Positions 5,515-13,805 of a stretch of 14,616 nucleotides of DNA are shown piece after piece. This stretch comes from an uncultured bacterium (GTDB taxonomy: Bacteria; Cyanobacteriota; Vampirovibrionia; Gastranaerophilales; Gastranaerophilaceae), in assembly GCA_945833895.1 (NCBI GenBank), contig CAMAGQ010000028.1, forward strand, positions 1 to 14,616, read 5' to 3'. Position 1 is the first letter of the stretch, and each line of letters begins with the position of its first letter. The notes beneath the pieces were generated by a model. The model did no database searches. It saw only the letters and a program-made list of their open reading frames with translations, and was not told where the DNA came from. Made by a program: the position numbers and the translations under genes.

Positions 5515-6702
5515 GTGAATACAATTACCCCAAACTTTCAAATCCGATACAATTCAAATTACAATAATAATAAACAAACTGATAAAACCGTTAAAAATGA
5601 AATGCAATTTCAAAAACCCGCATTGGCAAAACCAAGTACAGAAAATTTGAGAGCAAATTATATGGTTAGTTTTCAAGGCGGGATGAGGTCTGAAACCAGT
5701 GATATGACAAGCATTGGTACACTTAACCACCAGACCGCATTTTTCAGAGAACCGAGAACGGATGAACTTGTTCAAAAGTATGTTTTAGATACTTTTAGTA
5801 AGGATAAAGAGATAAATATTGTTTCCGGGGCCTGCTCAACGGGAGAAGAGGTAAGAAGTTACGCAATGATGTTAGATAACTTGAAGGATAAGTTAAAGGT
5901 TTACGGATTTGATATAAGTGACGAGGTTATTGAGGATGCTCAAAGCGGCGAATGTCAACTGCTCAGGGCAGATGATGGCTTGTTGGGATATTCTACCGAC
6001 ATTGATTCTGAAAATATGTTGTTTGACGACAATCCTCGCGGGTTAAACGAATATCAGCAAAAATGCTGCGATAAGTTCAAAGAATACTATACTCAGCAGG
6101 GTTCGGAATATCGAGTTCCGATATTTCCTGATGCAAAGCGTGACCTTATGGAACTTGAGGCGATGTTGAATAATCCGATTGAATTTGCAAAACAGAAGAA
6201 ACAGTATAATGACCAAATCCAACAAATTAAAAAAATTCAACCTAAACTTGCAGAAAATATGAAACTAAGTTTTGAAGATACAATCAAAATAAGTAGAGAA
6301 GCACTGGAAAAACAGGTTGCATCTTATAGAATGCACAAAGATTTCAGTGCGAATTTGAGCAAGTTTGACAACTGCATTTTCACGCAGGGGGATGTAATGA
6401 ACTTGGATAAGATGTATCCGCCAAAAAGTGTGAATGTTCTGTTGTATCGTAATGCGTTGTATCACACATTATGCGTCGGCGATAATATGGTTCGCTGTAT
6501 GAAAGAAGACGCAAGGGAAATCATGGATGAGATTGCCCAGAAGATGAATAAGGTTCTAAAACCGCAAGGGCTTGTGGTATTTGGCGAAGAGGAGTATCTG
6601 CAAGGCATAAGGGTCAATACCATTGCGGATGTGATGAAGAAAAACGGCTTTAGACTGCTCAACAAATCTCTGTCCGAAAACATTTGGTTAAAGGTAAGAT
6701 AG
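5515..6702 (+). CDS. CheR-type S-adenosylmethionine-dependent methyltransferase with a long helical insert
   Basis: Numbered from the GTG at 5515 (395 residues), the protein has an Asn/Gln/Lys-rich, probably disordered leader (1-50) ending in VSFQGG, then CheR-family landmarks: TAFFREP (74-80; TxFFR in CheR), the SAM-binding SGACSTGEE (104-112), GFDISDEVIEDAQ (131-143; the acidic strand end and helix), RNALYHT (312-318; CRNVLIYF in CheR) and LKPQGLVVFGEEE (348-360). Between the second and third blocks lies about 140 residues of mostly helical, charged sequence that CheR lacks. CheR methylates glutamates of chemoreceptors, but no chemotaxis gene lies nearby, so the target is unknown. The frame is open back to an ATG at 5476, but that has no ribosome site, whereas AAGGAG (5503-5508) sits six bases before the GTG. 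A TATACA at 5462-5467 may be the -10 of a promoter; no good -35 box was found. Confidence 0.75.
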   Translation: MNTITPNFQIRYNSNYNNNKQTDKTVKNEMQFQKPALAKPSTENLRANYMVSFQGGMRSETSDMTSIGTLNHQTAFFREPRTDELVQKYVLDTFSKDKEINIVSGACSTGEEVRSYAMMLDNLKDKLKVYGFDISDEVIEDAQSGECQLLRADDGLLGYSTDIDSENMLFDDNPRGLNEYQQKCCDKFKEYYTQQGSEYRVPIFPDAKRDLMELEAMLNNPIEFAKQKKQYNDQIQQIKKIQPKLAENMKLSFEDTIKISREALEKQVASYRMHKDFSANLSKFDNCIFTQGDVMNLDKMYPPKSVNVLLYRNALYHTLCVGDNMVRCMKEDAREIMDEIAQKMNKVLKPQGLVVFGEEEYLQGIRVNTIADVMKKNGFRLLNKSLSENIWLKVR

Positions 6703-6752
6703 AAGGTCGTGGGGTTTACCTTTTGGATGATATACTTCACTCAGTGCGAATA

Positions 6753-8978
6753 TTAGGCTATATCAAGTTCGTAAGATACTATATATGCTCCGAGTTTTTT
6801 GAAGTCTGCTCTTGCGATAGTTATTTTATTATCAGAATCCCAAGGGTTTAGCAGGTAGATGTTTTTTTCATCACTTCCAACAATTGAATATGCGTGACGT
6901 TTATGAATTGTGCAATTTTCTTCTTTTTCGCTTCTGGCAAGTCCGTAGATATCCTCATCACCCATTAGTGACATTGTATAGGTTTTGTTAGGGGCATTAA
7001 AATTTTCTTTGAGCGGGTCTCTCACTAAATCTGGTTCTCCATTATCAAAGAGCGTATTCCACAGTGTCGTTAAACCGTTTCCGTTAAGATCTACCGTAGA
7101 AACAGATCCAAACTCTTTATCGACAAATTGTGAGTCGTTTCTGTCGTTATATGCGTCATCACGAAGATATTTATCCATTGCTATTTCAATGGCATTTACT
7201 TTTTCACTTCCGGTTGCAAGATTTGGATATTCTTGTAAATCTCTTTTTGTAATTCTGTAGGTCTTTTTTGCACCTTTTAAATTGACAATATAATCGCCTG
7301 TCTTAGAGTCGATTTTAACAAGTTTTTCCAATTCGGCTCTCATTTTGGGTTTAGCAATAATGGAATTTAACCCTGCAAGTAACCAGCAATCGCCTGTTTT
7401 ACCTTGTTTTATTTGTCCGTTAAAGGTTTTGTTTTTTGTTTCTTTTGTCTTTTGATTTTTCAGGTTAGGGTTTCTTAAATCTCCACCTTTGGTATTTTCT
7501 GCCCTATAGATGTCAATTTCAACTTTATGATAATCTTCAGGGTGGTTTGCTATATCCCGAGATATTCTTTTTTTCACCTCAGGTGCTTTATCTTTAAGTG
7601 CAAGGTCTACAATTTGTTTTGTCAAACTGTCTCTTTTTGCTTTCGGTATGCCTGTTTCTCCTTGTATTGCAGTAAGCAAGCCTTCTATTGGTACAAGTTT
7701 TTTTGTTAGATTCTCTGAATCTTTATAATCTAAACGAATTCCCGGAATATGTTCAAGCAGGGAACGAATATCATCTGATGTTTTATAAAAATTATTGAAA
7801 GAAATTGTTTTATATTCAGTCATAACATACTTCAAATTTTCTGAATTAATCATTTTGAGATGTTCAGATAGTTTTCCGCTGCCAAGACCTGAAATATCAT
7901 CGTAAAGTGCTTGAGCCAGATATTTCCCGCTTTCCTCTCCTGACGCTTCTTTACAATATAATGTTTCAATATGATTAATCAGTTTATCTCTGGTGCTTCT
8001 TGGTAGACCAATTTCATTTTCGATATCATCTATCAGGTTGTTACCTGTTAGTTTTTTGTATTCCTTTATTGTTTCAGTGACATTAACGCTTGTGATACGT
8101 TTTAATACATTGTTAGAAAGGCTTTGGCGGGTTGTAGGCAATCCAAGAGCATTCTTTGCAAAAATATCATCTTTTAAATCATTAACTAATACGAATTCGG
8201 TTTTTCCATTGATGCTTTTACGGTAGGGCTGTCCATTGGTATATTCTATAACTTTTTGTGGAGAATTACCGTCTTTTTCCCAAAAATCTTGAAAAGTTAT
8301 TTTGCCTGTTTTGGTGTCATAGTTGATTTGTCCGTGTGAACCATCAGGATATTTTGAATAAACTCGACTTGGAAATTTGTTTGTACCGTCATACCTTTTA
8401 GTATATTGTACGTTGTTTTTTATTTCTGTTGTTTGGTAGTTATGGATTTCTCCTGTTTTTGATATCCCTACTGTCACGATTTTGCCGTTGTTTTCATAGG
8501 TTACGTTTTTTTCTCCAAAGAATTCGTTAATACTCATAACAGGAGTTCCGTCTTTTTTGGTTACGGAGATGTTACCGTTGTCGTTTTTTGTGATTGTGTA
8601 ATTTTTACTGTCATATTTTGCTTTTAAACTTTGCATAGAGAATTGATTAAAGTCAACTTTTCCTGATTTTGTGACTTCTAATTCAGAGAAATTCGGGTGG
8701 TATCTTTTGGGGACTTCTACATAGTTTTTAGGTTTTGTTTTCTTATTATTGGTGTTAATTCCTAAATTGTTCATCCCTTCTTCAATAAAAGCAGGGGCAG
8801 AATTTACAAATCCGTTTCCGAACAGAGGTTTTTTCAACTCTTTGACATCGTTTGCATTCAAAAGTTTTTCTTTCACCATAATTGAGCAGACTTTATCTAT
8901 ACTCAGGTTTTTGTATTTAGGGTGAGTTTGTATGAATTGTTGATATTTTTGTTGTGGTGTCATTTCAGGAATTGGCAT
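6753..8978 (-). CDS. Calpain-like (C2 family) cysteine peptidase with internal repeats
   Basis: The C-terminal 220 residues of this 741-residue protein form a calpain catalytic domain: QGKTGDCWLLAGLNSI with nucleophile C531 and oxyanion Q525, HAYSIVG with H695, and LLNPWDSDN with N711. All three catalytic residues are present, so it should be active. The N-terminal 90 residues are helical and Lys/Asn-rich. Residues 95-265 hold beta-type repeats with recurring G-I and YDG/YPDG turns. Residues 276-480 are helical and contain three related segments: GLPTTRQSL (279-287), EIGLPRSTRDKL (322-333) and ETGIPKAKRDSL (441-452). There is no signal peptide or membrane segment, and the calcium-binding EF-hands of animal calpains are not visible. 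AAGGA lies six bases before the ATG. It is convergent with the CheR-like gene and divergent from rny. Its substrate is unknown. Confidence 0.85.
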   Translation of the reverse strand: MPIPEMTPQQKYQQFIQTHPKYKNLSIDKVCSIMVKEKLLNANDVKELKKPLFGNGFVNSAPAFIEEGMNNLGINTNNKKTKPKNYVEVPKRYHPNFSELEVTKSGKVDFNQFSMQSLKAKYDSKNYTITKNDNGNISVTKKDGTPVMSINEFFGEKNVTYENNGKIVTVGISKTGEIHNYQTTEIKNNVQYTKRYDGTNKFPSRVYSKYPDGSHGQINYDTKTGKITFQDFWEKDGNSPQKVIEYTNGQPYRKSINGKTEFVLVNDLKDDIFAKNALGLPTTRQSLSNNVLKRITSVNVTETIKEYKKLTGNNLIDDIENEIGLPRSTRDKLINHIETLYCKEASGEESGKYLAQALYDDISGLGSGKLSEHLKMINSENLKYVMTEYKTISFNNFYKTSDDIRSLLEHIPGIRLDYKDSENLTKKLVPIEGLLTAIQGETGIPKAKRDSLTKQIVDLALKDKAPEVKKRISRDIANHPEDYHKVEIDIYRAENTKGGDLRNPNLKNQKTKETKNKTFNGQIKQGKTGDCWLLAGLNSIIAKPKMRAELEKLVKIDSKTGDYIVNLKGAKKTYRITKRDLQEYPNLATGSEKVNAIEIAMDKYLRDDAYNDRNDSQFVDKEFGSVSTVDLNGNGLTTLWNTLFDNGEPDLVRDPLKENFNAPNKTYTMSLMGDEDIYGLARSEKEENCTIHKRHAYSIVGSDEKNIYLLNPWDSDNKITIARADFKKLGAYIVSYELDIA

Positions 8979-9269
8979 AATAAATCCTTCATACTTTCTG
9001 TGTATGTTGCTTATTACGACAACTTTTGAAATAACTTTAGGAATGTAAATAAATATTTACAAAACAAAAATACAACAACAATATGATTTTGCCCCACTAT
9101 ACAAAATCTGATTTGCATGGTATCATATATACAGATGTAGTAGGAAACATTTTTTGGTATATATGCAATGATTTTTATTTAAACAATGAATAGAAAACAA
9201 TCGGGTAGGTTATATGTGCCCGAGTTGCGTATATTATATAAAAAATAGAAAAGGATAAGGTAATACGTT
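8979..9269. other. AT-rich gap between the divergent peptidase and rny genes
   Basis: No gene was found in these 291 bases. They must hold the promoters of both flanking genes, but only weak candidates are visible: TATAGT near 9099 on the minus strand and TATATT near 9230 on the plus strand, neither with a good -35 box. A palindrome lies at 9044-9061. Confidence 0.6.
9044..9061. repeat. 18-base palindrome upstream of the peptidase gene
   Basis: TGTAAATA and TATTTACA are perfect inverted eight-base arms around AA. It lies about 70 bases upstream of the peptidase start codon, a plausible place for an operator. No known regulator site was matched. Confidence 0.35.
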
Positions 9270-10802
9270 ATGTCAACAAATTTGGCAGTATTATTGGCGG
9301 TTATGGCTATTACGGTAATGGTATTAGTCACTATGCTGATTATTCAAAAAAACAAAGTTAAAAGTGCAATCGAATCCGTTAACAAAGATAAAAAAGCACT
9401 TGAAGAAAAAGAAAAAATACTCTACAAAGAAGCCAAAATTAAGGCGGTTGAGGAACTTCAGGGGGACAGAGAAAAACTTAACGAAGAAGAAAGAGAAAGA
9501 CGTCAAGAAATTGCTCGTCAAGAACAAAAATTAGCCAAACGTGAAGATATGCTTGAAGATAAAATTCAAGAATATACCGATAAAGAAGTTCAGGTTCAAA
9601 ACAAAATGGACGAACTTTTGAATAAAGAAGATTATCTTGCAGAACTCGTTCAAAAACAAACCGAAGAGTTAGAAAGAATTTCAGGCATGTCGATAGAAGA
9701 TGCGAAGAAAACTCTTCTTGAAAAGTTGAAAAATGACCTTGCTCAAGAGCAAATGCAATTAATCAGAGAAAACGAAGCAAAAATCAGAGAAATTTCTCTT
9801 GAAAAATCAAAAGAAATTCTTTCAACAACCATGCAGCGTTGTATGATTGAACAGGTTGTAGAAACTACCGTTTCTGTTGTTGCGTTGCCTAGTGACGAGA
9901 TGAAAGGTCGTATTATAGGACGTGAAGGTCGTAACATCAGGGCTTTGGAAACCTTAACAGGTGTTGATTTGATTATTGATGATACTCCAGAAGCCGTTGT
10001 ATTATCAAGTTTTGACCCTGTAAGACGTGAAATCGCAAAACTTGCACTTGAAAAACTTATCGTAGACGGACGTATTCACCCTGTCAGAATTGAAGAAATG
10101 GTTGAAAAAGCCAGAGAAGAAATTGACAAAAAAATCTGGGCAGAAGGTGAAAATGCCGCACTTGAAATGGGCGTTATGGGATTAAACAAAGAATTGATAA
10201 AGACCCTCGGACGTTTGTATTTCAGAACAAGTTACGGTCAAAACGTTTTGAAACACTCGCTTGAAGTCGGTCACATCGCAGGAATGCTTGCCGCTGAACT
10301 CGGTGCAAACGAAAAAATCACAAAAAGAGCAGGTTTGTTGCACGATATCGGAAAAGCGGTCGACCAAACTCAAGAAGGTACGCATATTCAACTTGGTGTT
10401 GAACTTGCATCCCGCTACGGAGAAAGACCGGAGGTCATTCACGCAATTGAAGCCCACCACGATGATGTTGTAGCAAATACAATTGAGGCGGTTTTGGTTA
10501 AGGTTGCCGATGCAATTTCTGCGGGCAGACCGGGGGCAAGACGTGATACTCTTGAAATTTACATCAAACGTTTACAGAAAATTGAAGAAATCGTAAACAG
10601 TTACGAAGGTATCAAGCAATCCTTTGCGGTTCAGGCAGGACGTGAGGTTCGTATTATTGTTCAGGCTGAGATGTTTGACGATACCGCTTCAAGTAAACTC
10701 GCAAGAGATGTGGCAAAACGAATTGAAAACGAACTTGATTATCCGGGACAAATAAAAGTTACTGTTGTAAGAGAGTTCAGAACAACGGAAATCGCAAAAT
10801 AA
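9270..10802 (+). CDS. rny: Ribonuclease Y
   Basis: RNase Y is a membrane-anchored endonuclease that starts mRNA decay in many bacteria lacking RNase E. The 510 residues show the full family plan: an N-terminal membrane helix (about 5-25), a long charged coiled coil (30-190), a KH RNA-binding domain with GRIIGREGRNIRALE (213-227), and an HD domain with HSLEVGHIAG (329-338) and LLHDIGKA (356-363) whose H358-D359 hold the metals, then VKVADAISAGRPGARRD and the conserved C-terminal region. Length is as usual. The ATG has an AAGG at nine bases. The ymdB gene follows, as in Bacillus subtilis, which supports both assignments. Confidence 0.97.
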   Translation: MSTNLAVLLAVMAITVMVLVTMLIIQKNKVKSAIESVNKDKKALEEKEKILYKEAKIKAVEELQGDREKLNEEERERRQEIARQEQKLAKREDMLEDKIQEYTDKEVQVQNKMDELLNKEDYLAELVQKQTEELERISGMSIEDAKKTLLEKLKNDLAQEQMQLIRENEAKIREISLEKSKEILSTTMQRCMIEQVVETTVSVVALPSDEMKGRIIGREGRNIRALETLTGVDLIIDDTPEAVVLSSFDPVRREIAKLALEKLIVDGRIHPVRIEEMVEKAREEIDKKIWAEGENAALEMGVMGLNKELIKTLGRLYFRTSYGQNVLKHSLEVGHIAGMLAAELGANEKITKRAGLLHDIGKAVDQTQEGTHIQLGVELASRYGERPEVIHAIEAHHDDVVANTIEAVLVKVADAISAGRPGARRDTLEIYIKRLQKIEEIVNSYEGIKQSFAVQAGREVRIIVQAEMFDDTASSKLARDVAKRIENELDYPGQIKVTVVREFRTTEIAK

Positions 10803-10814
10803 AATTATACTGAT

Positions 10815-10849
10815 ATAAAGACTTGTTATTTTATATAACCGGTCTTTAT
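10815..10849 (+). other. Hairpin between rny and the ymdB-like gene
   Basis: ATAAAGAC (10815-10822) pairs with GTCTTTAT (10842-10849). Inside, GTTAT (10825-10829) pairs with ATAAC (10835-10839) across a two-by-two internal loop. It is AT-rich and lacks a good T run, so it may be a partial terminator or a processing site that sets different levels of rny and the genes downstream. Confidence 0.4.
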
Positions 10850-10874
10850 CTTTCAGATTAAGGGTATTCAAATA

Positions 10875-11711
10875 ATGACAGGAGAAAATCGAACAATAAA
10901 AGTTGTATTTTTTGGAGATATTGTCGGCAAGCCGGGACGTTTTGCCGTCAGAGATTTTCTTGTCGAAAATTCTTCAAAATACGATTTTGTTATTGCTAAT
11001 GTCGAAAATGCCTCTCACGGGTTTGGATTAACCGAGAAAAATTATAATGAATTTAAAGAGTATGGTATTCACTGCATGACATGCGGTAATCATATTTGGG
11101 ATAAAAAAGATGTTTATACCTACATAGATACATCAGATTGTTTGATTAGACCGATAAATTATCCGAAAGGCACGAAAGGTGCGGGTTCTAAAATTTACGA
11201 AGTTGGCGGGTGTAAAATCGGTGTAATAAATGTTCTTGGCAGAGTGTTTATGAATTTGATAGATTCTCAGTGGGAAATTGTTGCGGAGGAAATTAAACGG
11301 ATAAAAGAAATTACCCCGATAATCATAATTGATTTTCACGCAGAAGCAACAGCAGAAAAGATTTGTTTTGGCAAGTATTGTGCAGAGTTAGGTGTGAGTG
11401 CGTTTTTCGGAACTCATACACATGTGCAGACTGCTGATGAAAGTATTGTAGACGGCAAAATGGCATATATCACGGATGCGGGATTTTGCGGAGCCTCAGA
11501 CGGTGTTATCGGAATGGATTACACAACCTCTTTGAACAGGTTTTTGACGGGAATTCCTGAACGCTACGAGGTCGCAGGCGGTGATATTACTCAGGTTAAT
11601 GCTGTAGAAGTCGAAATCGACTCGGTAACAGGTCATGCCGTCAGTATTAAAAGAATTAATTTTAGTAAGAATAATAAAGAAGAGGAAAAGGTAAGTGAAA
11701 AAGAAGACTGA
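10875..11711 (+). CDS. ymdB: YmdB-type metallophosphoesterase (TIGR00282 family)
   Basis: YmdB of Bacillus is a binuclear metal phosphodiesterase acting on 2',3'- and 3',5'-cyclic nucleotides and affecting biofilm and motility decisions. This 278-residue protein keeps the likely metal ligands: D15 in FFGDIVGKPGR, E44 and N45 in NVENASHG, N72 and H73 in GNHIWD, H155 in DFHAEATAEK, and H181 and H183 in GTHTHVQTAD. The segment DGVIGMDYTTSLNRFLTG is also typical. An Asn/Lys/Glu-rich tail of about 20 residues extends past the core. It follows rny by 72 bases, the arrangement known from Firmicutes, and overlaps the next gene by 17 bases. AGGG lies ten bases before the ATG. The family is clear; the true substrate here is inferred. 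Confidence 0.92.
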   Translation: MTGENRTIKVVFFGDIVGKPGRFAVRDFLVENSSKYDFVIANVENASHGFGLTEKNYNEFKEYGIHCMTCGNHIWDKKDVYTYIDTSDCLIRPINYPKGTKGAGSKIYEVGGCKIGVINVLGRVFMNLIDSQWEIVAEEIKRIKEITPIIIIDFHAEATAEKICFGKYCAELGVSAFFGTHTHVQTADESIVDGKMAYITDAGFCGASDGVIGMDYTTSLNRFLTGIPERYEVAGGDITQVNAVEVEIDSVTGHAVSIKRINFSKNNKEEEKVSEKED

Positions 11712-12561
11712 TTTACATATTCATACTTATTTCTCGGACGGGGTCTTTTCGCCCGAGAAAATTGTGGATACCGCTGTCGACGTCGGACTTGAAGCCATTG
11801 CTATCACCGATCACGATAACATTTTAGCGTATGATGTCGCTCAAAATTATATCAAAGAAAAAGGTTTGTCTGACAAAATCGAAATTATCAAAGGTATTGA
11901 AATAAATACTTTGTACAAAAATTACGAAGTTCATATTCTTGGATATTTCATGGACACAAATAACAGCGATTTTGTTGAACTTTTGAAAACTCAGCAGCAA
12001 GCCAGAATAAAACAAACAAAAGAAATTATCAGACTTTTGGCTCAAAAAGAAGGTATCAGAATTAAGTTTGACGATATCAAAAAACTTGTTGCAGAAGGCG
12101 GTAGTATCGGACGTCCGCACATTGCAAAGGCTATTACAAATGCAGGCGGAACAAATAATATTATGGATGCTTACGCAAAATATATCCACGATGATTCACC
12201 TGTTTATGTTCAGAGAAAAACCGTTTCGCCGTTTGATGCGATTGAAATTATCTACGATGCGGGCGGAATTCCTGTAATCGCACATCCTCACGATTTGGAC
12301 ATTGCGGAAACTCTTATCAAAGAACTTATGAACTGCGGTTTACGCGGTATTGAGGCTTATCACAGAAAACATTCACCAGCTTGTGTTGAGTATTTCTCAT
12401 CAATGGCGGAAGAATTGGGCTTGATTGTGACAGGCGGTTCTGATTTCCACACACCAAACATCATGAACGGGCAAATCATTTTGGGTAAAAATTTTGTTCC
12501 TGAGTGGGTTTATGAAAAACTTCTTGAAGAAAAGAAACGCATAGATTTAGCAAGAGAATAA
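11695..12561 (+). CDS. PHP-domain phosphoesterase, YciV/RNase AM-like
   Basis: This 288-residue protein belongs to the PHP metal-dependent phosphoesterases. Visible ligand motifs are DLHIHTYFSDG (H8, H10, D15), ITDHDN (D39, H40), KGIEIN (E69), VHILGYF (H80), GRPHIAKAI (H142), IAHPHD (H197) and GGSDFH (D250, H252). This layout is that of E. coli YciV (RNase AM), which removes the 3' phosphate from 3',5'-bisphosphonucleotides such as pAp and degrades short RNA from the 5' end. Start is GTG at 11695, with an AGAGGAAAAGG ribosome site inside the end of the ymdB-like gene; the two overlap by 17 bases, implying coupled translation. Its place after rny and the phosphodiesterase fits a role in finishing RNA decay. 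Histidinol phosphatase is less likely. Confidence 0.88.
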   Translation: MKKKTDLHIHTYFSDGVFSPEKIVDTAVDVGLEAIAITDHDNILAYDVAQNYIKEKGLSDKIEIIKGIEINTLYKNYEVHILGYFMDTNNSDFVELLKTQQQARIKQTKEIIRLLAQKEGIRIKFDDIKKLVAEGGSIGRPHIAKAITNAGGTNNIMDAYAKYIHDDSPVYVQRKTVSPFDAIEIIYDAGGIPVIAHPHDLDIAETLIKELMNCGLRGIEAYHRKHSPACVEYFSSMAEELGLIVTGGSDFHTPNIMNGQIILGKNFVPEWVYEKLLEEKKRIDLARE

Positions 12562-12566
12562 TTTTT

Positions 12567-13205
12567 ATGAAAAAACGCTTTTGGAAAGTTGAATATTCTA
12601 TAACAATTTTTGTTATATTTGCGGTATGTTTGATGTTTGTGCCGACTCGTTTTATTGCCTCAAAAGAGGTTACGTATATTTCGCTGTGGAATGAAACCAT
12701 TAACAAAATGGAATATGTATTCAATGCGATGAATGCTCATTCGGAAACAGATATCATTAAAAGTTTCAAAAAAGCGAAAGATGATGCGGCAAGAGAACAA
12801 ATTATGATGACTCTTGTTAAACCTTATTTGAGAATTTCTGAAAATAATTCCGTTCAAAAAAAATATAAACTTCATTATATGAATTCTTCTGTAGTGAAAT
12901 CCACGGACAGGTACTATTTTGACAAATTATACCTCACAAAAAATAATAAAATTATCGGGATTAAGGATATAAAAGATGAGGACATTTATCATCCTGTATT
13001 TTTGATGATGTTTGATATGAACGGATTGAAAGGTCCTAATATGTGGGGCAAAGATGTTTTTGGTTTGAACATTTTTATCGACGGGAATATCTCGCCGCTT
13101 GGCTCAGGTTGGGCGATAGAGGATTTAAGGGCTGATTGTTCAAGTTCAGGAACAGGCGTTGCGTGTTCACACTACTATAGAATAGGCGGGAACTTCAATG
13201 AATAA
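12567..13205 (+). CDS. Membrane-anchored type IV pilin-like protein without a prepilin signal
   Basis: The 212-residue product has a short basic N-terminus and one membrane helix (about 10-29), then a soluble, probably extracytoplasmic part. The helix lacks the G-(F/M)-T-x-x-E cleavage and assembly motif of prepilins. The C-terminal third resembles pilin and pseudopilin globular domains: MMFDMNGLKGPNMWGKDVFGLNIFIDG (split here as MFDMNG at 148-153, GPNMWGKDVFGLNIF at 156-170), then PLGSGW and a Cys191-Cys200 pair able to form a disulfide loop near the end, as in type IV pilins. It begins five bases after the PHP gene stop and overlaps the next gene by eight bases, so it is inside the nucleotide-metabolism operon although its apparent role does not match. 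The resemblance is by motif only and function is unknown. Confidence 0.6.
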   Translation: MKKRFWKVEYSITIFVIFAVCLMFVPTRFIASKEVTYISLWNETINKMEYVFNAMNAHSETDIIKSFKKAKDDAAREQIMMTLVKPYLRISENNSVQKKYKLHYMNSSVVKSTDRYYFDKLYLTKNNKIIGIKDIKDEDIYHPVFLMMFDMNGLKGPNMWGKDVFGLNIFIDGNISPLGSGWAIEDLRADCSSSGTGVACSHYYRIGGNFNE

Positions 13206-13791
13206 TGTAAAAAAAGTCTGCGTTTTTGCTTCTTCAAGTAATTTTCTAAAACCTGAATATTACGAAGATGCAAAGCGTTTGGGTGAATTGCTCGGGCAAA
13301 ACGGATACGATATTGTTTACGGCGGAAGTACGCTCGGCTTGATGTGGGCTTGTGCGGAACAGGTTAAAAATAACGGCGGCAAGATTTATGGGGTAATGCC
13401 TCAAAGATTGATTGAAATGGGTTGCCGTACTGACAACTGCGACGAGTTTTATTCAACAGACGGAATGCGTGAGCGTAAAGAGAAAATGGATAAAATTTCT
13501 GATGCGGTGATTGCACTTGCGGGCGGTTTTGGTACGTTGGAAGAACTTTCCGAAATGATTGTTCAAAAACAGTTGGGTTATAACAAAAAACCTATTGTTA
13601 TCCTGAATACAGACGGTTTTTACGATAATCTTTTGAGATTTTTTGACACGATAATTTCAGAAAATTTTGCGAATAAAATTTCTGCAAATTTATTTTATAT
13701 TGCACAAACCCCAGAAGATGCCGTTGAATACATAAAAAATTACGAAGAACCTCAAACTGTACCGTCAAAACACGAAATATATTCCAGATAA
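13198..13791 (+). CDS. LOG-family (TIGR00730) nucleoside 5'-monophosphate phosphoribohydrolase
   Basis: LOG proteins are cytoplasmic Rossmann-fold enzymes that split the base from a nucleoside 5'-monophosphate; some release free cytokinins, others act on AMP-type substrates. The 197 residues carry VCVFASSS (7-14), YGGSTLGLM (41-49), VMPQRL, the MRERK catalytic/phosphate motif (90-94) and AGGFGTLEE (108-116) in place of the usual PGGxGTxxE, with Pro replaced by Ala108. Length is typical. The ATG overlaps the preceding gene by eight bases, with a weak GGCGGGAA site. In this operon a role in nucleotide salvage is likelier than hormone production. Bacterial members are often mislabelled lysine decarboxylase. 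Confidence 0.88.
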   Translation: MNNVKKVCVFASSSNFLKPEYYEDAKRLGELLGQNGYDIVYGGSTLGLMWACAEQVKNNGGKIYGVMPQRLIEMGCRTDNCDEFYSTDGMRERKEKMDKISDAVIALAGGFGTLEELSEMIVQKQLGYNKKPIVILNTDGFYDNLLRFFDTIISENFANKISANLFYIAQTPEDAVEYIKNYEEPQTVPSKHEIYSR

Positions 13792-13805
13792 ATTTCGGAG
13801 GTGTA

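Noticed and set aside
6703..6752. Terminator between the convergent CheR-like and peptidase genes
   Set aside because: Only AAGGT/ACCTT with a ten-base loop can be drawn, without a convincing T run; too weak to list.
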